DNA of 22,859 nucleotides from JAKBCQ01 sp021807585 (GCA_027325115.1 DAHWFG010000321.1:1-22859), one strand, 5' to 3'; counted from the first letter of the stretch, positions 1 through 8,298 are shown. Numbers and translations are program-made. Notes: generated by a model not told the origin, from the letters alone.

Positions 1-1010
1 TGGAAGCTGGATTTCGGCTGGGCCACGGCGACCCCCACGCGATCGTTCGACTCCATGCGCCAGCCGTCGATCGGATGGGCCTCGCGCACGTACACGGCCA
101 GGAATTCCGCCTTGTCACCGTACTTTTGCGACAGGTCGTCAAGGATCCCAAACTGGGACCGGAACGGCCCTCACGTGAAGCTGCCGAAGACGAGCACGAT
201 CGGCTTGTCGCGGCGAAATTGAGACATCGTGATTTGTTCTTTGCCGTCGTGCGTCGTGAGGGTGAAATCGGGCGCTTGATCGTTCAATTTCGGCCCCTCG
301 AACCAAGAACCGATCTCTCCCGCGGCAAGACCTTTCAGCAGCATGGCGCGGGTAGGGCCTTCGGGCGCGGAGGGTTTTTTGGGATCGGCCGCCGCGGCGG
401 GCGCCGGGCGAGACGTGAACGCCTCACGCAAATCGTCGGGCGTCAAAAACGACTTCCCCTTCGCCGCACGCTGGAAAAACCGCGCCCACTCGATCGAAGA
501 AACCTGACCGTTGCTGTTGGAATCAATCATGCGAAATCGCATGTTTTCCATGTAAAATCGTTCAAGATAGGGGGACGAATCGGACCAATCGAAGTCGTCG
601 GCCTTGATCAGTCCGTCGTGGTCACGATCGAGCCGGTCGAACGCCTTGTCCGAGCCTGGGAACTTGTCGCGCGGAATCGCCGCCGAGGGGTCGATTCCGC
701 ATCGTTTGGCGAGCCAATTCCAGTCGTAACGAGAGACGGTGGGATGAAACCAGCCCGTCCCCGGACCCATGTCCGATCCGTGCTCGATCATCGCGATAAA
801 CATCTCGCCGACCTCGAGCATTTGAAACCGGTTGAAAGCGAACCGCGCCGCTTCGATCTCGGGAGACGCCGGCGGGTTGATCGAATAGTCGGGCTTGCGT
901 CGTGTCGGCTCGTCGGCCGCGACCGCGCCGCGGGGCACGAACGAGGCGCCGAACCCGCACAAAATCACCGAAAAGGTCAGGAGAACGCGATGCGATCGAA
1001 GTGGAATCAT
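1..1010 (-). CDS. Exported EF-hand / deiodinase-like selenoprotein, 3' end cut by the window
   Basis: Seen: the frame opens with ATG at 1010 and a signal peptide (hydrophobic residues about 9-20, cleavage after AVAA near 32). Two EF-hand calcium loops follow: D128-D130-D132-G133 to D139, and D163-N165-N167-G168 to E174. A thioredoxin-fold start (QAPDFTL, near 245) leads to VFGSFT (274-279). The frame then meets TGA (171-173) and reads on without another stop for 56 codons to base 1: GPF after the TGA and YVREAHPIDGW about 30 residues later. Known: iodothyronine deiodinases have FGSxTU followed by PxF and YIEEAHxSDGW, U being the catalytic selenocysteine encoded by UGA. Inference: TGA is residue 280, Sec, and this is a periplasmic redox selenoprotein whose substrate need not be a thyroid hormone. 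An in-frame start at 1184 exists, but 1010 places the signal peptide at the N-terminus. The Shine-Dalgarno is weak. Alternative: true termination at TGA, giving 279 residues. Confidence 0.85.
143..160 (-). promoter_or_regulatory. Bacterial SECIS-like hairpin after the in-frame TGA
   Basis: Read on the minus strand, 10 nt after the TGA, the 18 bases GGTCCCAGTTTGGGATCC fold into a stem (GG-T-CCC-A with T-GGG-A-CC, one bulged T on the 3' side) closed by a small GTT/AGTTT loop. Known: the E. coli fdhF SECIS core is a short hairpin of about 17 nt, starting about 11 nt after UGA, with a bulged U and a G-U in the apical loop that contact SelB. Spacing, size, a bulged U and a loop GU all agree, although the bulge here is on the opposite arm. 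SelB recognition is inferred. Confidence 0.6.
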
Positions 1011-1476
1011 GAAAAACACCCCGTAAGCGAATGAATCTCGAACGAGCGATTCGCCGCGCCATGAAGACGATCCGCGAACAAAACGTATCTTATCATCCTC
1101 GGCGCTCATTCCCAGAGGGTGGAATTGCGCGCCGATTAAATCGTCGACCGTGAGCTCGGCGGTCGCCGCGATCCGATACCACATTGCGCATGGTATTTTA
1201 ATAAATCTATAAATATTAAATTTATGAATTAACGACGTCGTAATGGATCGAGATTCTTGGAATTTTTATTTTCCATCCGAGGCGGGCGATCCTGTATGAT
1301 GAGTTTTCGGCGGGCGAATCGCCCGGGGTCGAACGGGTCGGCGATCGCCTGAGTGTGATTTCTGCGGCGATCGTTCGTCGCGGTTTGAGATTTGTTTAGG
1401 TCGAGTTCGCCTCAGTCTTGGTCGAAGCCCGCCTTGAACGCGGTATGAACACTGCTTGATTTCCAGGAGATCGAAC
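1011..1476. other. Divergent intergenic region, no gene seen
   Basis: This 466-nt spacer separates the minus-strand selenoprotein gene from the plus-strand Tat protein gene, so promoters for both probably lie here. It contains an AT-rich stretch at about 1194-1230, the 10-bp palindrome ACGACGTCGT at 1232-1241, and a small hairpin CGGGCG-AAT-CGCCCG at 1311-1325. Open frames crossing it lack initiation signals or family resemblance. No clear -35/-10 pair could be assigned. Confidence 0.5.
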
Positions 1477-3027
1477 ATGAATCGCTATCGCCGTCGAGAG
1501 TTCCTCGCCCAGGTGGGGCGTGGGATGCTGGTCGCGGGGGTCGGGTCGTCGGTCGCGCTCGAACTGGGGTTGGCCGAGCCCGTGATGGCGGGGGAGGGGG
1601 GAGCTGGGCTGACGTTCGGGCCGATTGAGCCGCTCGTCGATCTGATGGCACAAACGCCGATCGATCAGTTCCTGAAGATCGTCGTCAAGAAGTTGAACGA
1701 AGGAATCGAGCTCCGCGAGCTCGTTTCCGCCGCGGCCCTGGCCAACGCTCGGGCGTTCGGAGGCCAGGATTACGACGGCTACCACGCGATCATGGCGCTC
1801 GCTCCGGCGCTCCAGATGGCGCGCGAACTCCCCGAGCCGAGGCGGGCTCTCCCCGTCTTGAAGGTTTTGTATCGCAACACCGATCATATCCAAAAATCGG
1901 GAGGAGGATCGCGAGCAACCCTCCACGCGATCGAACTTGATTCGGCTTCGGCGGAATCGCGACCCGACGCCCTGGCGCTTCGCGCGGCGATCCGCGGCCA
2001 AAACATGGACGAGGCCGAACGCACGTTCGCCGCGATCGCGCGCGGTCCGCTCCAAGATGCGTTCAACGAACTCCAATATGCGGTTCAAGATCATGTGAAC
2101 GTTCACCGCGTGGTTCTCGCGTGGCGATCGTGGGCGTTGCTTGATATCACGGGCAAAGAATATGCTCACACGCTTCTCAGGCAATCGGTGCGGTATTGCG
2201 TCGACGAGGAGAAAGGGATCAGGAGGAACGGAGGAGACGATCCGCTCCGCTCGATTCTTCCCAGGCTGCTCGACCGCAAGGGGGTGTTGAGCGGCGCAGC
2301 GGGAGTTCGAAATCCCGACGACGCGTGGATCGATCGAATGATTCATACAATTTACGCGTCGACGCGTGAGCAAGCCGCCGAGGCCGTGGCCGACGCGTTG
2401 GCCGACGGTATCTCGCACGAGGCGATCGGCGAGGCGATCTCGCTCGCGGCGAACCAGCTCGTCTTGCACGATCCAGGTCGTTCCCGCGCCGATTCTCCCG
2501 CGAAACCGAAAGGGAGCGTGCACGGCGCGTCGGTCGGGGTGCACGCTTCAGACGCGTCGAACGCTTGGCGGAACATCTCCCGCGTGAGCGATCGCCGCAA
2601 CTCCGTCGCGAGCCTGATCGTCGGCGCTTACCACACCGCGGGACAGGCCGAGGGGCAAAACCCGCAACCGTATCCCTTCGCCGAACACCGCGAATCGGTC
2701 GTGGGCCTCAATCCCGAATCGCTCTTGCGCGAGGCCGAGATCGCGATCAAGGCGAACGAGCAAACACGCGCCTGCGCGATTATTCATCGATACGGCGAGC
2801 TCGATCTTCCCGCTCGGCCCGCGTTCGACCTCATGCTCCGATACGCGATCAGCGAGGACGGAGCGCTCCACGCCGAGAAGTATTACCGAACCGTCGTCGA
2901 GGAGTTCGCGACCACCAGGCCCGCCTACAAATGGCGTCACCTCGCTGCGCTCGCGCGCGTCACCGCGAGCGAACACGGATTCCCCGCCCCCGGAATCGAC
3001 GAGGCGACACGGCTTCTCAAAGTGTAA
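1477..3027 (+). CDS. Tat-exported protein of unknown function
   Basis: A 516-residue protein. The N-terminus reads MNRYRRREFLAQVGRGMLV and then a hydrophobic stretch to VMAG near residue 37. This is a twin-arginine signal (R5-R6-R7, E8, F9, L10), so export in folded form is likely. The start at ATG 1477 is preferred over the in-frame TTG at 1456 because AGGAGA (1465-1470) sits 6 nt upstream and the Tat motif then begins at residue 3. The mature part looks mostly helical and alanine/arginine-rich, with few cysteines and no catalytic motif that I recognise. Similar Tat-tagged hypothetical proteins occur in planctomycetes, but I cannot name a family. It is probably monocistronic: a hairpin lies 40 nt after the stop and the next gene is 314 nt away. 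The export signal is clear, the function is unknown. Confidence 0.85.
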   Translation: MNRYRRREFLAQVGRGMLVAGVGSSVALELGLAEPVMAGEGGAGLTFGPIEPLVDLMAQTPIDQFLKIVVKKLNEGIELRELVSAAALANARAFGGQDYDGYHAIMALAPALQMARELPEPRRALPVLKVLYRNTDHIQKSGGGSRATLHAIELDSASAESRPDALALRAAIRGQNMDEAERTFAAIARGPLQDAFNELQYAVQDHVNVHRVVLAWRSWALLDITGKEYAHTLLRQSVRYCVDEEKGIRRNGGDDPLRSILPRLLDRKGVLSGAAGVRNPDDAWIDRMIHTIYASTREQAAEAVADALADGISHEAIGEAISLAANQLVLHDPGRSRADSPAKPKGSVHGASVGVHASDASNAWRNISRVSDRRNSVASLIVGAYHTAGQAEGQNPQPYPFAEHRESVVGLNPESLLREAEIAIKANEQTRACAIIHRYGELDLPARPAFDLMLRYAISEDGALHAEKYYRTVVEEFATTRPAYKWRHLAALARVTASEHGFPAPGIDEATRLLKV

Positions 3028-3341
3028 GAAAGTTTCGATCCGAACGATTCCAGATCGTTGAGAACGCCGCGGGAGGGAATAATCGCCCTCCCGCGCTATC
3101 AATAATTATATAAGCAGTTAAGTTTACAAATGAAATGTTATCTTGTTATAGCAAGAGCCGTGTAAGTATCCGATACGAATGCGAGAACGCGGGGTTTTGA
3201 TCGATTCCTCTCGGCGACGAAAGGGGTGCGGAGCGTTCTCGGAGCGATCGCGCGGGCTCGAAAAAAAACGCCGATTCGCGTAAGATGACGATCGTGATCG
3301 GAGCGGATCGACGCGCAATTCACATGATGAGGACGGCCGCC
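3028..3341. other. Intergenic region with a terminator hairpin, no gene seen
   Basis: The 314-nt spacer holds the hairpin at 3068-3095, then an AT-rich tract at about 3096-3165 that may contain the promoter of the downstream dehydrogenase. The start codons at 3285, 3324 and 3327 are in frame with that gene but lack a well-placed ribosome-binding site. Confidence 0.4.
3068..3095 (+). terminator. Terminator-like hairpin after the Tat protein gene
   Basis: CGCGGGAGGG (3068-3077) and CCCTCCCGCG (3086-3095) form a perfect 10-bp GC-rich stem around an 8-nt loop, 40 nt after the stop. No T-run follows, only AT-rich sequence, so it may stop transcription with help or simply protect the 3' end of the transcript. 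Confidence 0.55.
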
Positions 3342-4040
3342 ATGTCGAACGCCGAGCGCAGGATCGTCATGATCACGGGGGCGACGCGCGGGCTCGGTCT
3401 GGCGATGGCCGACGAGTTCGCCGAGCGAGGGCACGTCGTCCTGGGGTGCGGACGATCGCGCGATCTGGTCGATAAGATCGGTAAAAAGTTCGGCGCCGAT
3501 CACGATTGGGCGATCGTCGACGTCTCCCGCCGCGATCAGGTCGACGCATGGGCCTCGAGCCTCCTGGAAAAGTTTGGACCTCCCGATTTGATCCTCAACA
3601 ACGCCGCGATCGTCAACGCCAATTCGCCCCTCTGGAAAGTTCCCCCCGACGAGTTCGATGCTATTATTGATATCAATATCAAAGGCGTTTATTATGTGAT
3701 CCGCGCGTTCGCTCCGGCGATGATCGAGCGAGGATCGGGGGTTATCGTCAATTTTAGTTCGGGCTGGGGGCGTTCGACTTCTCCCGACGTCGCCTCGTAC
3801 TGCGCGACGAAGTGGGCGATCGAAGGGCTCTCGAAAGCATTGGCTCAAGATCTGCCGAAGGGCTTGGTTTCGGTCGCGTTCAATCCCGGAATCATCGATA
3901 CCGATATGCTTCGCGAATGTTTCGGCGGCGACGCCGAGTTGTATCCAGAACCCGACGACTGGGCCAAGCTCGCGGTTCCGTTTTTGCTCCAAATCGGCGC
4001 CAAAGACACGGGCAAGTCGCTCAGCGTGCCTGGTTTGTAA
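3342..4040 (+). CDS. Short-chain dehydrogenase/reductase (SDR)
   Basis: A 232-residue classical SDR, a cytosolic NAD(P)-dependent oxidoreductase with a Rossmann fold. Visible motifs are the cofactor loop TGATRGLG (12-19), NNAA (86-89), and the catalytic tetrad N112, S140, Y153 and K157 (YCATK) in standard spacing; PG (the usual PGxxxT region) occurs as NPGIIDTDM. An arginine at 38, after the second strand (GCGRS), suggests NADPH preference; this is inference. The start at ATG 3342 is chosen because GAGGA (3329-3333) lies 8 nt upstream and because classical SDRs start about 10 residues before TGxxxGxG. Earlier in-frame ATGs at 3285, 3324 and 3327 would add a tail without family support. The substrate cannot be told. 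The next gene is 303 nt away, so co-transcription is uncertain. Confidence 0.92.
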   Translation: MSNAERRIVMITGATRGLGLAMADEFAERGHVVLGCGRSRDLVDKIGKKFGADHDWAIVDVSRRDQVDAWASSLLEKFGPPDLILNNAAIVNANSPLWKVPPDEFDAIIDINIKGVYYVIRAFAPAMIERGSGVIVNFSSGWGRSTSPDVASYCATKWAIEGLSKALAQDLPKGLVSVAFNPGIIDTDMLRECFGGDAELYPEPDDWAKLAVPFLLQIGAKDTGKSLSVPGL

Positions 4041-4343
4041 GCCGATTTGGCGAGCGACGCCGCGTTTGTTCTCCACCGATGCCATATTATATAAAATTAT
4101 CACGAGTTAATGATCTGGTGAGACTCTTTTTGGAAGCGTCGATCGATTCGGACTCGAATCGGCTCGATAGGCAAGGAGACGTCGGTCTCGAACCGTCTGG
4201 ATCAAATCGCTACGATCGGGTATCAATCGAGCTGACCGATCCGGCCAAAATCTTCGCCGATGCGAAACGATCGGAACTTGATCGGGCTCGAATTCGCCCG
4301 CGTTGGATACCGGGTATCAAGCGGAATCGTCAAGGACGACGCG
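4041..4343. other. Intergenic region, no gene seen
   Basis: The 303-nt spacer between the dehydrogenase and the acyltransferase genes includes a short hairpin just after the stop (GGCG-AGCGA-CGCC) and an AT-rich patch at about 4081-4111 that could be a promoter. No coding frame with a plausible start and family resemblance was seen. Confidence 0.4.
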
Positions 4344-5021
4344 ATGAAAATCACCCACCCCGCGCTCCAGAGCGCAGTCGGCGCCGCGGGCGCCTTCGCC
4401 GTACGCAAACTCGTCGGAACCACGCGGTTCCACTTCCGCTACGCCGACCCCGCCGCCGACCCCGCCGCGGCGCGAAGGCTCGGCGCCCGCTATATTTACG
4501 CATTCTTTCATGAAGTAATGCTTTTTCCCGCGTATTATTGGGCGTGGCCCGAAATGAACATTTTGATCAGCGATCATCGCGACGGCGAGCTGATCACGCG
4601 GGTTGTGAAAAAGCTCGGTTTCGGAGTCGTGCGCGGGTCGACGACGCGCGGCGGCGCGCGGGCTCTTCGCGAGATGACCCGCAGGGTCGATCAGGGGCAT
4701 TTGTGTGTAACCCCCGACGGCCCCAAAGGACCGAGACGGAGCGTGCAACCCGGCTTGATTTATCTTTCCAGCAAGCTCGGCTTGCCGATCGTCGGCGCCG
4801 GAATGGCGTTCGAGCGTCCCTGGCGCGCCCAAAGCTGGGATCGATTCGCCGTCCCCAGGCCGTTTCAAACCGCGACCTGCGTCGTCCCCAGGCCGATCGT
4901 CGTTCCTCCCGACGCCGACCGCGACGCGATCGAACGGTATCGCCTCGAAGTTGAACAAAGCATGAATCACGCGATGATCGAAGCCGAATCGTGGGTCGAA
5001 ACGTTCAAAGCTCGTCGATAA
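4344..5021 (+). CDS. DUF374-family lysophospholipid acyltransferase-like protein
   Basis: A 225-residue protein, about the usual length of the DUF374 branch of the LPLAT acyltransferases. The first motif region is FFHEVMLFPAYYW (54-66), with H56 in the place of the catalytic histidine. SDHRDGELI (76-84) and the hallmark TPDGPKGPR (123-131) followed by GLIYLSSKLGLPIVGAG are typical of DUF374. Known: members are thought to transfer acyl chains to lipid or lipid A-like acceptors at the inner face of the membrane; the acceptor here is not known. The start at ATG 4344 has AAGGA (4332-4336) 7 nt upstream, and the upstream in-frame ATG at 4260 has no such site. The gene ends 65 nt from the convergent oxidoreductase gene. 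No lipid A synthesis genes are adjacent, so context does not refine the role. Confidence 0.88.
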   Translation: MKITHPALQSAVGAAGAFAVRKLVGTTRFHFRYADPAADPAAARRLGARYIYAFFHEVMLFPAYYWAWPEMNILISDHRDGELITRVVKKLGFGVVRGSTTRGGARALREMTRRVDQGHLCVTPDGPKGPRRSVQPGLIYLSSKLGLPIVGAGMAFERPWRAQSWDRFAVPRPFQTATCVVPRPIVVPPDADRDAIERYRLEVEQSMNHAMIEAESWVETFKARR

Positions 5022-5028
5022 ATTAATC

Positions 5029-5044
5029 GATCATCTTTATGATC
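5029..5044. terminator. Weak hairpin between convergent genes
   Basis: GATCAT-CTTT-ATGATC forms a perfect 6-bp stem with a 4-nt loop in the 65-nt gap between two convergent genes. It is AT-rich and not followed by a strong T-run on either strand, so a bidirectional terminator role is only a possibility. Confidence 0.25.
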
Positions 5045-5086
5045 TGAAAATCAATATCCGTCTCTTAAATGTTGTTTTGTTCAAAT

Positions 5087-6157
5087 CTAGAAGATCGTAG
5101 CGGCCGGGGACGGCGCGACGCGGACGGTTTCTCCCGAAAGCACGCTCGCGATCTCGGCTCGGCAAAGCGCGAGAGCAAGTCGCGCCCGCGGCGCGGAGAG
5201 GGGAGGGGGGACGACGCGGTCGCGGACGCCGATCGTCGCGGCTTCGAGCTCCGCGGCGAACGCGTCGATCGGATCGCCCGAACCGAGCGGCGGATGGATC
5301 GCGGCGCCCTTTTCCGGCATAAGCGTTAGCGGAGTGGCGACATGCGCCGAGCCGTCGATCGTCGCGAACTCGAACGAAAGCGTTCCCCGCTCCATCCAAA
5401 GCTCAAATCCATGCATAAAAGGACGACCGGGCTGATTGAGCGCCCCCGAATCCGCCGAGACCGAAAGGTTCGGTTGATCGTACAAATATTGGGTTGAAAG
5501 ATGTGAAACCGCGCCGTTTTGAACGACGCCTGTCGATCTGACGGCGATCGGAGAGCCGCAAACGAGGCCGATGAAGTGCGTGTCGTGGATGTGGAGGTCG
5601 ATCGCGGGACCGCCGCTTCGGTTCGTATCGGCGATTCCCGTCGACCAGTCGGGTTTGGAGATCACTCGCGTGAAGCGAGCCGCCAGGAGCGGGCCGAAAT
5701 CGCCCGATTCGACGACCGATCGCGCGTGGGCGAATTCGGGAAAAAACGGCAAAACGTGCGCGATCATGAGCATGCGGCCCGTTCTTCGCGCCGCGGCGAT
5801 CATCCGGTCGGCGTCTTCGATCTCGAGCGCGATCGGTTTTTCGACGAGCACGTCTTTACCGGCCTCGAGCGCCTCGATCGCCATCTTCGCGTGTGCGTCG
5901 TTGGGGACGCAAAGGTCGATGAGGCCGACGGTTGGATCGGCGAGGATCGCCTGGAAGGTCGCGTGGCGATTGATTCCCTCAAGATTCATTTGTTCGCCGC
6001 GAGGTCCGAAATTCCCCTGAATGTCGGTCCAATCGCCGGCGAGCTTTTTGGGATCGCGCGTGCAGATCGCGACGACTCGGCCCGATCCGATCCGTTGGGC
6101 GGCGAGATAATGAATCATCCCCATGAAACCGACGCCGACGATTCCCACGCCCGTCAT
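5087..6157 (-). CDS. Gfo/Idh/MocA family NAD(P)-dependent oxidoreductase
   Basis: A 356-residue cytosolic oxidoreductase. The N-terminal Rossmann domain shows GVGFMG (8-13). The family signature EKP is at 106-108 (VLVEKPIAL), supplying the catalytic lysine K107. The C-terminal substrate domain has GGPAIDLHIHDTHFIG (182-197), where D187, H189 and H191 lie in the usual substrate-binding and catalytic region. Known: such enzymes oxidise or reduce sugars, inositols or their derivatives, and planctomycetes carry many copies; the substrate here cannot be told. The start at ATG 6157 has a purine-rich AGAGG/GAGAAG stretch just upstream. There is no signal peptide. It is convergent with the acyltransferase gene and divergent from nadC, so it is probably transcribed alone. 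Confidence 0.93.
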   Translation of the reverse strand: MTGVGIVGVGFMGMIHYLAAQRIGSGRVVAICTRDPKKLAGDWTDIQGNFGPRGEQMNLEGINRHATFQAILADPTVGLIDLCVPNDAHAKMAIEALEAGKDVLVEKPIALEIEDADRMIAAARRTGRMLMIAHVLPFFPEFAHARSVVESGDFGPLLAARFTRVISKPDWSTGIADTNRSGGPAIDLHIHDTHFIGLVCGSPIAVRSTGVVQNGAVSHLSTQYLYDQPNLSVSADSGALNQPGRPFMHGFELWMERGTLSFEFATIDGSAHVATPLTLMPEKGAAIHPPLGSGDPIDAFAAELEAATIGVRDRVVPPPLSAPRARLALALCRAEIASVLSGETVRVAPSPAATIF

Positions 6158-6348
6158 GCTTCTCGCCTCTCATCGCGCCTTGAAGGTTTTTCCCGGACCG
6201 AACGAACGGGTAAGATAAGCTCGCGAAGGTCGCTTCGCAACCGCTCGATCCAGGACGAGACGGATCAGCCCCGAGCGTCTCGAACCAAACGCCGAGCGGA
6301 CGCTTTATTCACTAGACATTAAAATATCTTGATATCGGTACTTTTGAA
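6158..6348. other. Divergent promoter region between the oxidoreductase gene and nadC
   Basis: This 191-nt spacer probably carries both promoters. It contains a hairpin GCGAAG-GTCG-CTTCGC (6223-6238), a spaced inverted repeat AGCGTC/GACGCT (6274-6279 and 6299-6304), and the small inverted repeat ATATC-TT-GATAT (6324-6335) just before nadC. None matches an operator that I recognise. Confidence 0.35.
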
Positions 6349-7278
6349 ATGCTTGGAACGGTTATAGACGACGAAGCCGATTTCGGCGCCGCCGAGATCG
6401 CCGAGGCCGATCGGCTGATCGATCGGGCGCTCGCCGAGGATCTGGGGGATGGTGGAGATGCGACGGGATCGGCTTTGATTCCGCGAGACGCTCGGGGTGA
6501 AGCCGCGATCGTCGCGCGACGCCCCGGGATCGTCGCGGGGCTTCCCGTCGTCGAGCTGTTGGCCAAAAAGCTCGATCTCGAATCGAATCGCGTCGGCGGT
6601 TTCCGCGACGGCGATCGGGTCGAAGCGGGGAGGACGGTCGCGATCCTCGCGGGATCTATTCAAAACATGTTGATTGCTGAACGGACGGCGCTCAATTTTC
6701 TGCAACGTCTTTCGGGGATCGCCACATTGACCGATCGGTATGTCGCGGCGATTGTCGGGACGAAGGCGAGGATCCTTGACACGCGTAAAACGACTCCGGC
6801 TCATCGCAGGCTCGAAAAATACGCGGTGCGCAAAGGGGGCGGGTGGAATCATCGGTTCGGGCTTTTCGACGCGATATTGATCAAAGACAATCATCTCGCG
6901 TGGCTTGCAGACGAGCCGAACGCGATCGCGGTCGCGGTCGAGCGGGCGCGCGGATCGGCGCCGTCGGGGATGATCGTCGAGATCGAGGTCGATTCGCTCG
7001 ATCAGTTCGACCAGGCGATTCATACGGATGCGGATATCATATTAATAGATAATTTTTCATTAGAGGAGACGGCCGAGGCCGTACGAAGGCGTAACCGGAG
7101 CGGTTCGCGCGCGTTGATCGAGGCTTCGGGAGGGATATCACTCGATACCGTCGCGGCGATCGCGGCGACCGGGATCGATCGAATCAGCGTCGGCGCGCTG
7201 ACGCATTCGGCTCCGGCGCTCGATCTTGGCCTCGATTTTCCGGCGGCTTGCGAGCGTCGGGGAAAAACAAAAACATAA
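6349..7278 (+). CDS. nadC: Nicotinate-nucleotide pyrophosphorylase (carboxylating), quinolinate phosphoribosyltransferase
   Basis: A 309-residue enzyme that converts quinolinate and PRPP to nicotinate mononucleotide, CO2 and pyrophosphate in de novo NAD synthesis, in the cytosol. Motifs in family order are ERTALNFLQRLSGIAT (111-126), DTRKTTP (144-150), RKGGGWNHRFGLFD (161-174), KDNH (179-182), EIEVD (211-215), EASGGI (258-263) and DRISVGALTHS (277-287). These include the basic residues that bind quinolinate and the phosphates. Length is slightly above the usual 280-300 because of a short N-terminal extension. No good Shine-Dalgarno precedes the ATG, which is common in planctomycetes. The biotin ligase gene starts 31 nt downstream on the same strand, suggesting a two-gene transcript of cofactor genes. 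Confidence 0.95.
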   Translation: MLGTVIDDEADFGAAEIAEADRLIDRALAEDLGDGGDATGSALIPRDARGEAAIVARRPGIVAGLPVVELLAKKLDLESNRVGGFRDGDRVEAGRTVAILAGSIQNMLIAERTALNFLQRLSGIATLTDRYVAAIVGTKARILDTRKTTPAHRRLEKYAVRKGGGWNHRFGLFDAILIKDNHLAWLADEPNAIAVAVERARGSAPSGMIVEIEVDSLDQFDQAIHTDADIILIDNFSLEETAEAVRRRNRSGSRALIEASGGISLDTVAAIAATGIDRISVGALTHSAPALDLGLDFPAACERRGKTKT

Positions 7279-7309
7279 GAATACAACCAGATTAGAATTA
7301 TCGAATATA

Positions 7310-8272
7310 ATGAACGGCGAGTTTTTAAATCGATTGATCGAGGCCGACGGGGCTTTCGTGCGGATCGGCGATTATTTGTCGAGCCGCGGCGAGTTTGAAG
7401 GCGCTCTCGCCGAGTTCGCGGCTTTCGGCTTCGGTATCGAAGTGCGGGGCGACGGGGATCGTGTCGAGGCGGCGATTCGCGCTCCCGCTACGCGGTTGTG
7501 CCCCGATCAGATCGAGTGGAGGCTTGAAACGAGGACGATCGGCAGGCGAATCGCGGTTTGGGATCGCGTAACGAGCACGAACGACGTCGCATTCCGAGCC
7601 TCGGGGTCGAAGGCGAACGACGGGTTCGTGGCGCTTGCCGAAGAGCAGACCGCGGGGCGAGGGCGGCGTGGCGGCGTTTGGAGCGCCGAGCGGGGGACGT
7701 CGATTTTGATGTCGGTCTTACTGTTCCCAAAACATCCGCTCGACGATCCGTTTTGGCTCACGGCGCTCGCCGCGGTCGCGGTCGCTCGCGGGGTCGATCT
7801 TGCGCTCGGCGGGACGCATGTCGCGCGGATCAAATGGCCCAACGACATCCGAGTGAACGAGCGAAAAGTCGCGGGGATTTTGGTGGAACGGCGGGACGCG
7901 ACGGTTCTCGGAATCGGGCTCAACGTGAACCAGTCGGCCGAATCGTGGCCGATCGATCTCGCCGAGAGGGCGACGTCGTTACGCGTGATTTCGGGTCGTT
8001 TTGGCGATCGATCGCGAATCGTTCGCGCGCTCATCGGAACGCTCGATGATTATTATCATCGTGTCACGGAACAGGGGCTTGAATTGCTCGCCCGAGAGTG
8101 GTTTGATCATTGTGAGTTTCGTGATCGGATTGTTCGCGTGGTCGCTCGGAACGGAGAGATCGTCGCGCGAGCGAAGGGTTTGGAATCGGGCGCCAGGCTG
8201 CTTTTCGTGGAGGAAGGGGGCCGAGAAATGCGCATACCGGTTCATGCGATCGAAAAATTAACGAATCTTTGA
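7310..8272 (+). CDS. birA: Biotin-[acetyl-CoA-carboxylase] ligase (biotin protein ligase)
   Basis: A 320-residue enzyme that activates biotin as biotinyl-AMP and attaches it to the carrier lysine of biotin-dependent carboxylases. Seen: STN (89-91), the biotin-binding loop EEQTAGRGRRGG (111-122) and KWPND (175-179), then KVAGILVE and GIGLNVNQ, all in the usual order, with a C-terminal SH3-like segment. The first about 70 residues resemble the N-terminal part of group II BirA proteins that carry a winged helix, but the helix-turn-helix is not clear, so DNA-binding repressor activity is uncertain. ATG 7310 is chosen because the homology starts right after it; the in-frame start at 7226 would overlap nadC by 53 nt. 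It follows nadC by 31 nt and ends before an intrinsic terminator. Confidence 0.92.
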   Translation: MNGEFLNRLIEADGAFVRIGDYLSSRGEFEGALAEFAAFGFGIEVRGDGDRVEAAIRAPATRLCPDQIEWRLETRTIGRRIAVWDRVTSTNDVAFRASGSKANDGFVALAEEQTAGRGRRGGVWSAERGTSILMSVLLFPKHPLDDPFWLTALAAVAVARGVDLALGGTHVARIKWPNDIRVNERKVAGILVERRDATVLGIGLNVNQSAESWPIDLAERATSLRVISGRFGDRSRIVRALIGTLDDYYHRVTEQGLELLAREWFDHCEFRDRIVRVVARNGEIVARAKGLESGARLLFVEEGGREMRIPVHAIEKLTNL

Positions 8273-8298
8273 TTTGCTCGTCGCAACGTTTGACTCCG

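Noticed and set aside
171..173. TGA as an ordinary stop or a disabling mutation in the deiodinase-like gene
   Set aside because: The codon is at the exact Sec position of the family, the frame beyond it is intact and conserved, and a SECIS-like hairpin follows. A nonsense mutation at precisely this site would be a coincidence.
75..1034. Plus-strand open frame of 319 codons
   Set aside because: It is antisense to the selenoprotein gene and has no recognisable motif, while the minus strand shows EF-hands and deiodinase motifs.
1311..1325. Hairpin CGGGCG-AAT-CGCCCG as a terminator
   Set aside because: It lies between divergent genes, has no T-run, and no transcript is expected to end there.
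1396..2544. Minus-strand open frame of 382 codons
   Set aside because: It is antisense to the Tat protein gene, which has a good ribosome-binding site and Tat signal; the minus frame has arginine-rich, low-information composition.
3812..4513. Plus-strand open frame of 233 codons overlapping the dehydrogenase and acyltransferase genes
   Set aside because: It overlaps the 3' end of one recognised gene and the start of another, is arginine-rich, and resembles no family.
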